Assembly: GCA_050260415.1 (NCBI GenBank) | Contig: JBLNCE010000039.1 | Coordinates: 1 to 11,079 of the forward strand | Reading direction: 5' to 3' | Length of the DNA: 11,079 bases | Source of the DNA: JBLNCE01 sp050260415 | GTDB taxonomy: Bacteria > Bacillota > UBA4882 > JAAYXC01 | In this document: positions 7,573-11,079 of the stretch, in pieces | Layout: each line of letters begins with the position of its first letter | Numbering within the stretch: position 1 is the first letter of the stretch | Made by a program: the position numbers and the translations under genes | The notes under the pieces: generated by a model | What the model saw: the letters and a program-made list of their open reading frames with translations, nothing else | Database searches by the model: none | What the model was told of the DNA's origin: nothing

Positions 7573-7641
7573 AGGAGCCTTTCTCAACTGAACGATCCGC
7601 GTCACGCGGCCAGTTGATGGGATACCGCCCGTCCGGCTCCT
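7573..7641 (-). ncRNA. Putative structured 5' leader of oppA1 (nested stem)
   Basis: In the 247-bp oppF2-oppA1 gap (7482-7728) three complementary arm pairs are nested. The outer pair is AGGAGCC (7641-7635) with GGCTCCT (7579-7573), 7 bp. The middle pair is TCAACTG (7617-7611) with CAGTTGA (7590-7584), 7 bp. The inner pair is CCGCG (7609-7605) with CGCGG (7601-7597), 5 bp round a TGA loop. A further small hairpin, CCGC (7564-7561) with GCGG (7555-7552), follows, then a purine-rich stretch (7540-7552). I could not match it to a known riboswitch or T-box. It may regulate oppA1 transcription or translation; the function is inferred from position and folding only. Confidence 0.5.
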
Positions 7642-7651
7642 GTATTGCCGG

Positions 7652-7678
7652 ATCATACAATTAGACAGCGCCGGGCAA
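7652..7678 (-). promoter_or_regulatory. Candidate promoter for the oppA1 operon
   Basis: TATGAT (7657-7652) is a good -10 box (5 of 6 to TATAAT). A weak -35, TTGCCC (7678-7673), lies 15 bp upstream, which is short. The predicted start near 7641-7645 falls at the first base of the outer stem of the leader, which supports the pair as a unit. It lies 50 to 77 bp past the oppF2 stop. Confidence 0.4.
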
Positions 7679-7728
7679 GTTCCTTCCTCTTGCGTGCAAT
7701 GATGTAAGGCCATTTGTTGGGTGGAATC

Positions 7729-8733
7729 TCATTTAACCGCCTTGATCCGGTGGCAGGCCGCGAAATGGTTGTCGCCCACGGCAAGCAACGCCGGTTCCCT
7801 TTCCCGGCACTCGTCACCGGCCGACGCACAGCGGGTGTGGAAACGGCAGCCCGGCGGCGGGTTCAGAGGGCTCGGCACATCGCCCTCCAGCAGCGTTCGT
7901 ACCCGTTTCAACTCCGGATTCGGCACGGGGATCGCCGATAACAACGCTCTGGTATACGGATGCAGCGGGTTGTCATACAGCGTGTTCTTGGCGGCCAATT
8001 CCACGATCTTCCCCAGGTACATCACGGCCACCCGGTCGCTGATGTGTCTGACCACCGCTAGGTCGTGCGCGATAAAGAGGTAGGTCAACCCGAACTCGCG
8101 CTGGAGATCCTGGAGCAGGTTGATGACCTGCGCTTGAATCGAGACATCCAAGGCGGAGACGGGCTCATCGCAGACGATGAGCTTGGGGTTGAGGGCCAGG
8201 GCTCTGGCGACGCCGATCCGTTGGCGCTGGCCGCCGCTGAATTCATGCGGATAGCGTCTGGCGTGTTGCGGATCGAGGCCGACGGTCTCGAGCAGCCGCG
8301 CGACGCGGTTTTTTAGCTCCTTACCCTGGCTCAACCGGTGAAAGGCGATCGGCTCCCCGATGATCTCGCCCACCGTCATGCGGGGGTTCAGCGAGGCGAA
8401 GGGGTCCTGGAAGACGATCTGCATATGACGCCGCAACTCACGCATGGCGCTGTTGTCCAAGGCCATGATGTTCCGTCCTTCGAAGAAAACCTCGCCGCTC
8501 GTGGTCGGAATGAGCCGTAAAACCAAGCGTCCCGTGGTGGACTTGCCGCACCCGCTCTCTCCGACCAGCCCCAGCGTCTCGCCGGGGTATATCCCGAATG
8601 AGATCCCGTCCACGGCTTTGATCGAACCCACGGTATGGTTGAAGACGATGCCCGACTTGACCGGGAAGTGCTTCTTGAGGTCTCTTACCTCGACTAGGTA
8701 CTCGGAACGTTCCGCGGCCCGCGGTTGCGCCAC
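7729..8733 (-). CDS. oppF: Peptide ABC transporter ATP-binding protein, OppF/DppF type (importer 2)
   Basis: A 334-residue ATPase of importer 2. With numbering from the chosen start: Walker A GESGCGKS (58-65), Q-loop in IVFQDPFASLNPRMT (about Q109), signature SGGQR (166-170), Walker B LIVCDE (185-190), switch histidine in IAHDL (H223), then the oligo_HPY tail after LHPYTRALLSAIP. Cysteines at about 296, 302, 309 and 327 follow the GC-x5-C-x6-C...AC spacing. A GTG at 8763 would start inside oppD2. The GTG at 8733 is preferred because AGGGGG lies 8 bases before it, which leaves a 14-bp gap after the oppD2 stop. It resembles OppF1 closely through the nucleotide-binding core but differs at both ends, so this is a second system rather than a recent copy. 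Confidence 0.94.
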   Translation of the reverse strand: MAQPRAAERSEYLVEVRDLKKHFPVKSGIVFNHTVGSIKAVDGISFGIYPGETLGLVGESGCGKSTTGRLVLRLIPTTSGEVFFEGRNIMALDNSAMRELRRHMQIVFQDPFASLNPRMTVGEIIGEPIAFHRLSQGKELKNRVARLLETVGLDPQHARRYPHEFSGGQRQRIGVARALALNPKLIVCDEPVSALDVSIQAQVINLLQDLQREFGLTYLFIAHDLAVVRHISDRVAVMYLGKIVELAAKNTLYDNPLHPYTRALLSAIPVPNPELKRVRTLLEGDVPSPLNPPPGCRFHTRCASAGDECREREPALLAVGDNHFAACHRIKAVK

Positions 8734-8741
8734 TGCATCCA

Positions 8742-8747
8742 CCCCCT
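8742..8747 (-). promoter_or_regulatory. Ribosome binding site that favours the GTG start of oppF2
   Basis: AGGGGG on the minus strand, directly after the oppD2 TAA and 8 bases before the GTG at 8733. The alternative upstream GTG at 8763 would leave this site inside the gene. Confidence 0.65.
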
Positions 8748-9713
8748 TTAGTAAAGCCAGCACCGGACGATATGCCCGGAACCGACGGTCCTCGCCTCGG
8801 GCTCAACTGTCCGGCAGCGTTCGTTGGCTTGCTCACACCGGGGGTGAAACCGGCAACCGCTCGGCATATGGAGCGGGTTGGGCACCGCGCCCGGGATTAC
8901 CCTGAGCCGTTCCACGACGCGGTCCGCCTTGGGAATCGAGGCCAGAAGACCCTGGGCATACGGGTGGGAGGGATTGCGGTAGAGCTCTTTGACCTCGGCC
9001 TCCTCGACAATCTTGCCCGCGTACATGACGGTCACCTTTTCCACTAATTCAGCCACAACCCCGAGGTCGTGCGTGATGAGGATTACCGCCATGCCGAACT
9101 CGGATTGCAGCCGGCGGAGCAGATCGAGGATCTGCGCCTGGATGGTGACGTCCAGCGCGGTGGTGGGTTCATCCGCGATCAATAGCTTGGGGTTGCAGGA
9201 GAGCGCCATGGCGATCATGACCCGCTGCCGCATGCCGCCCGATAACTGGTGCGGATAATCGTCAATGCGCTTCTCGGCGTCCGGTATGCGCACGAGTCTG
9301 AGCATCTCCACGGCCCGCGCGCGCGCGGCGGTCTTGCCGAGTTTGAGGTGCAGCATGAGCGCCTCGGCGATCTGGTCGCCCACCGTAAAGACCGGGTTGA
9401 GCGAGGTCATGGGTTCCTGGAAGATCATCGAGATCTCATTGCCGCGGATCCGGCGCAGTTCCGCTTGATTCATGCGCGCCAGATCGTCGTTCTCGAAGAT
9501 GATCTCACCGTGCACGATCTTCCCCGGCGGCCAGGGGATGAGACCCATGGTCGCCAGCATGGTCACGCTCTTGCCGCAACCGGACTCGCCCACCAGGGCA
9601 ACCATCTGCCCTTTGCTAACCGAGATGTCGACCCCGTCCACGGCCGGCACGATGCCGTCCTGGGTATAGAAGTGCGTTTTGAGATCCTTGATCTCCAGCA
9701 AGGGTGCGCTCAA
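8748..9713 (-). CDS. oppD: Peptide ABC transporter ATP-binding protein, OppD/DppD type (importer 2)
   Basis: About 321 residues; the partner of OppF2. From the chosen start: Walker A GESGCGKS (42-49), a Q-loop reading MIFQEPMTSLNP (QE instead of the QD of OppD1), signature SGGMR, Walker B LLIADE, switch histidine in ITHDL, then an oligo_HPY tail after SHPYAQGLLASIP. Cysteines at about 287, 293, 300 and 318 give the four-cysteine spacing. The start is the least certain in the window. An in-frame ATG at 9779 lies inside oppC2 and lacks a sensible Shine-Dalgarno; TTG at 9713, 19 bp past the oppC2 stop, begins just before the conserved APLLEIKDLKTHFYTQDG but its GGAG is only 2 bases away; TTG at 9701 is a third option. 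Confidence 0.92.
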   Translation of the reverse strand: MSAPLLEIKDLKTHFYTQDGIVPAVDGVDISVSKGQMVALVGESGCGKSVTMLATMGLIPWPPGKIVHGEIIFENDDLARMNQAELRRIRGNEISMIFQEPMTSLNPVFTVGDQIAEALMLHLKLGKTAARARAVEMLRLVRIPDAEKRIDDYPHQLSGGMRQRVMIAMALSCNPKLLIADEPTTALDVTIQAQILDLLRRLQSEFGMAVILITHDLGVVAELVEKVTVMYAGKIVEEAEVKELYRNPSHPYAQGLLASIPKADRVVERLRVIPGAVPNPLHMPSGCRFHPRCEQANERCRTVEPEARTVGSGHIVRCWLY

Positions 9714-9732
9714 CTCTCCACACCACGTTCCG

Positions 9733-10656
9733 TCATTTAGTGTTTTTGAGCCGTGGATCCAGCGCGTCGCGGAGTCCATCCCCGATCAAGTTCACGCAAA
9801 ACACCGTGACGAAGATCATCAGACCGGGGAAAAACGCCAGCCACCAAGCGTCATACATGATGTCCTGCGCATTGTGGAGCATATTGCCCCAGGATGCCGT
9901 GGGCGGCTGCACGCCGAGACCCAGGTAACTGAGGGCCGACTCATAGAGAATCGAGTATGCGACTGCGAGGGTGCCCGCCACGATCACCGGCGAAAGTACA
10001 TTGGGGAGGATGTAGCGTCGAATGATATGCCAGTTGGAGAGGCCCAGCGCCCGCGCGGCCTCGACGTAATCCTGCTGCTTGATGGCGAGAATTTGGCCGC
10101 GGACCAGACGGGAGGTGCTCATCCAGCCGGTCACGCCGATGACCATAATGACGTGCCAGACGCTGGTCTTTAGTATATACGCCGAGATGATGATGACCAG
10201 GAAGATTGTGGGAAGGCACATCAGACCGTCGACGATCCGCATCAGGACCGCATCAGTTTTGCCGCCGTAATAGCCCGCGATCGCGCCGATCGTGGTGCCG
10301 ATTGTTACGGCGACGAGGGCGGAGAAGATGCCCACCATGAGCGAGACGCGCGCGCCGAAGAGAAGGCGGGAGAGCACCTCGCGCCCCAGTTCATCGGTGC
10401 CGAGCAGGAAACCTTCGCTCCCGGGCGGCAGTTTCATCGCCAAGAGTCTGATTTTGTTGGGATCATGGGCGATGGCCGGGGCAAAAACCGCCGCCAGGGT
10501 GATCACCGCCAGCACGAAGGCGCCCACGATCGCCATCCGGTTCTTGAGAAAAGCCCGGACAAAATCATAGAATAAACCGTGGACCTTCTCCTCCGCCAGG
10601 GCTTTTGTATCATAGCCGGCACTCGCGGGCCGACGTTCGGTTTGGGTAAGGGACAT
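9733..10656 (-). CDS. oppC: Peptide ABC transporter permease, OppC/DppC type (importer 2)
   Basis: A 307-residue inner-membrane permease. The cytoplasmic N-terminus ends in VRAFLKNRMAIVG, leading into helix 1 (about 41-62). The hallmark LLGTDELGREVLSRLLFGAR follows, then helices with YYGGKTDAVLMRIVD. The EAA coupling loop is EAARALGLSNWHIIRRYILP at about 199-218. It ends DGLRDALDPRLKNTK, the family tail. An ATG 6 codons upstream (10674) is possible; 10656 is chosen because AGGTGA lies about 7 bases before it. The upstream partner oppB2 is 277 bp away, far more than the 4-bp spacing in operon 1, so oppC2 may have its own transcript start or a processed mRNA. Confidence 0.94.
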   Translation of the reverse strand: MSLTQTERRPASAGYDTKALAEEKVHGLFYDFVRAFLKNRMAIVGAFVLAVITLAAVFAPAIAHDPNKIRLLAMKLPPGSEGFLLGTDELGREVLSRLLFGARVSLMVGIFSALVAVTIGTTIGAIAGYYGGKTDAVLMRIVDGLMCLPTIFLVIIISAYILKTSVWHVIMVIGVTGWMSTSRLVRGQILAIKQQDYVEAARALGLSNWHIIRRYILPNVLSPVIVAGTLAVAYSILYESALSYLGLGVQPPTASWGNMLHNAQDIMYDAWWLAFFPGLMIFVTVFCVNLIGDGLRDALDPRLKNTK

Positions 10657-10933
10657 TATTCTCTCACCTGCCATGGATTTGCGACCTCACCGGGCAACGT
10701 CACCCCAAGTCTAGAGGCGCCGCCATTAGATTGGCGGGCTGAGGGACGCTGCGCGTGTCGGATCGTCAAAGACAGCACAACAAAGCATTAAGATCCAAGC
10801 CCGGCACGATCGACAAGCCCCAGTTCATTTTCGGACCAGCCTCCCCCCGGCGTGCCTCCGGGACAGAAAATCCGCGCCCGTTCCCCGAGCGACGAGCGAC
10901 CAGCGACGAGCGGCGTTTCTATTTAGGACCCGG
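10657..10933 (-). other. 277-bp gap between oppB2 and oppC2
   Basis: No gene is supported here on either strand. The stretch holds a CGA-rich direct repeat (10888-10912), a short palindrome CCCGG (10846-10850) with CCGGG (10858-10862) round a 7-base loop, and a 6-bp hairpin CCGCCA (10720-10725) with TGGCGG (10732-10737). I could not find a convincing promoter or a terminator with a U tract. Its length is unusual inside a B-C permease pair, whose genes normally abut, so an inserted element or a regulatory spacer is possible. Confidence 0.6.
10888..10912. repeat. Short CGA-rich direct repeat
   Basis: The 11-mer AGCGACGAGCG occurs at 10888-10898 and again at 10902-10912, a 14-base period, within a run of AGCGAC/GACGAG units. 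It lies about 20 bases past the oppB2 stop. It looks like a low-complexity intergenic repeat; whether it recurs elsewhere in the genome cannot be seen here. Confidence 0.7.
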
Positions 10934-11079
10934 TCAATCGTAACGTATCCGGGGATCTAGGAAGGCATAGGTGATATCGGCCAGGAGATTGCCGGCGATC
11001 ACCAGCACGGCGGTGATCATAACAATGCCCATGACGATCGGATAATTACGCGCCATGACGGCGGTGAACAAAAGGCGCC
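10934..11079 (-). CDS. oppB: Peptide ABC transporter permease, OppB/DppB type, C-terminal part (cut by window edge)
   Basis: The last 47 codons of a permease gene whose 5' part lies beyond the window. The visible protein reads RLLFTAVMARNYPIVMG, a hydrophobic helix (IVMITAVLVIAGNLLAD), then ITYAFLDPRIRYD and a TGA stop. The closing DPRIRY motif and the NYPIVMG entry to the last helix are the standard C-terminus of OppB/DppB, matching NRDYTVILG and DPRIRF in OppB1. It is the natural partner of OppC2, although 277 bp separate them. Confidence 0.93.
   Translation of the reverse strand, partial: RLLFTAVMARNYPIVMGIVMITAVLVIAGNLLADITYAFLDPRIRYD

Noticed and set aside
7571..7579. Intrinsic terminator at the end of the outer leader stem
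   Set aside because: Only three T residues follow the GGCTCC arm, and then AAG; too weak for a terminator call.
7573..7641. T-box leader or known metabolite riboswitch
   Set aside because: The GGGCGGTATCCC stretch recalls a T-box slightly, but the conserved T-box core and a long stem I are absent, and I see no core motif of the TPP, FMN, cobalamin, SAM, lysine or glycine classes.
7495..7713. A 72-codon open frame on the coding strand between oppF2 and oppA1
   Set aside because: It has no Shine-Dalgarno, runs through the candidate promoter and the structured arms, and its translation is arginine-rich with no recognisable domain; it is most likely chance.
10888..10912. CRISPR-like array
   Set aside because: Only two 11-mers with a 3-base interval; no spacers of plausible length and no cas genes.
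10755..10943. A 62-codon plus-strand open frame in the oppB2-oppC2 gap
   Set aside because: Low-complexity, arginine-rich, runs into the oppB2 end and has no ribosome binding site that I can see.

Overview
The window is one block of peptide/nickel-family ABC importer genes. Every supported gene, including a tRNA, lies on the minus strand, so transcription runs from position 11079 towards position 1. In that order it holds: the 3' end of an OppB-type permease (oppB2), a 277-bp gap, oppC2, oppD2 and oppF2; a 247-bp regulatory region; a complete oppA1-oppB1-oppC1-oppD1-oppF1 set in the classical order; a 168-bp gap; a second substrate-binding protein gene (oppA2); and tRNA-Leu(GAG) with its own promoter. 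No transposase, integrase, CRISPR array or rRNA gene is visible, and all eight complete protein genes are intact.

The two gene sets encode two separate five-part importers. Each should have a secreted solute-binding protein (A), two six-helix permeases (B and C) and two ATPases (D and F) that drive uptake of oligopeptides, dipeptides or related small ligands. Read along the transcript, the layout is BCDF-A then BCDF-A, so it can be seen as two tandem cassettes, or as one classical ABCDF operon flanked by a second permease/ATPase set and an extra binding protein. oppA2 may offer the same translocator a second ligand range. The only spacings large enough to hold regulation are around the A genes and between oppB2 and oppC2. 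Within the B-C-D-F blocks genes overlap or lie 4 to 19 bases apart, as expected for co-translation.

Non-coding signals carry most of the interest. A perfect 13-bp hairpin with a UCCG tetraloop lies between oppA1 and oppB1. A nested, apparently structured 5' leader precedes oppA1, just downstream of a plausible -10 box. An imperfect palindrome lies before oppA2, and short CGA-rich direct repeats lie in the oppB2-oppC2 gap. A consensus TTGACA/TATAAT promoter drives the tRNA.

The organism cannot be named from this window. The DNA is GC-rich by eye, Shine-Dalgarno sites are strong, and GTG and TTG starts look frequent; the proteins read like those of Bacillota. Both binding proteins, however, have signal peptides with no lipobox cysteine, which fits a periplasmic protein of a two-membrane cell better than a Gram-positive lipoprotein. 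A GC-rich, possibly diderm, Bacillota-like bacterium is my best but weak guess. I see no clear evidence for a new molecular system; this is mainly a transport locus with unusual intergenic RNA structures.
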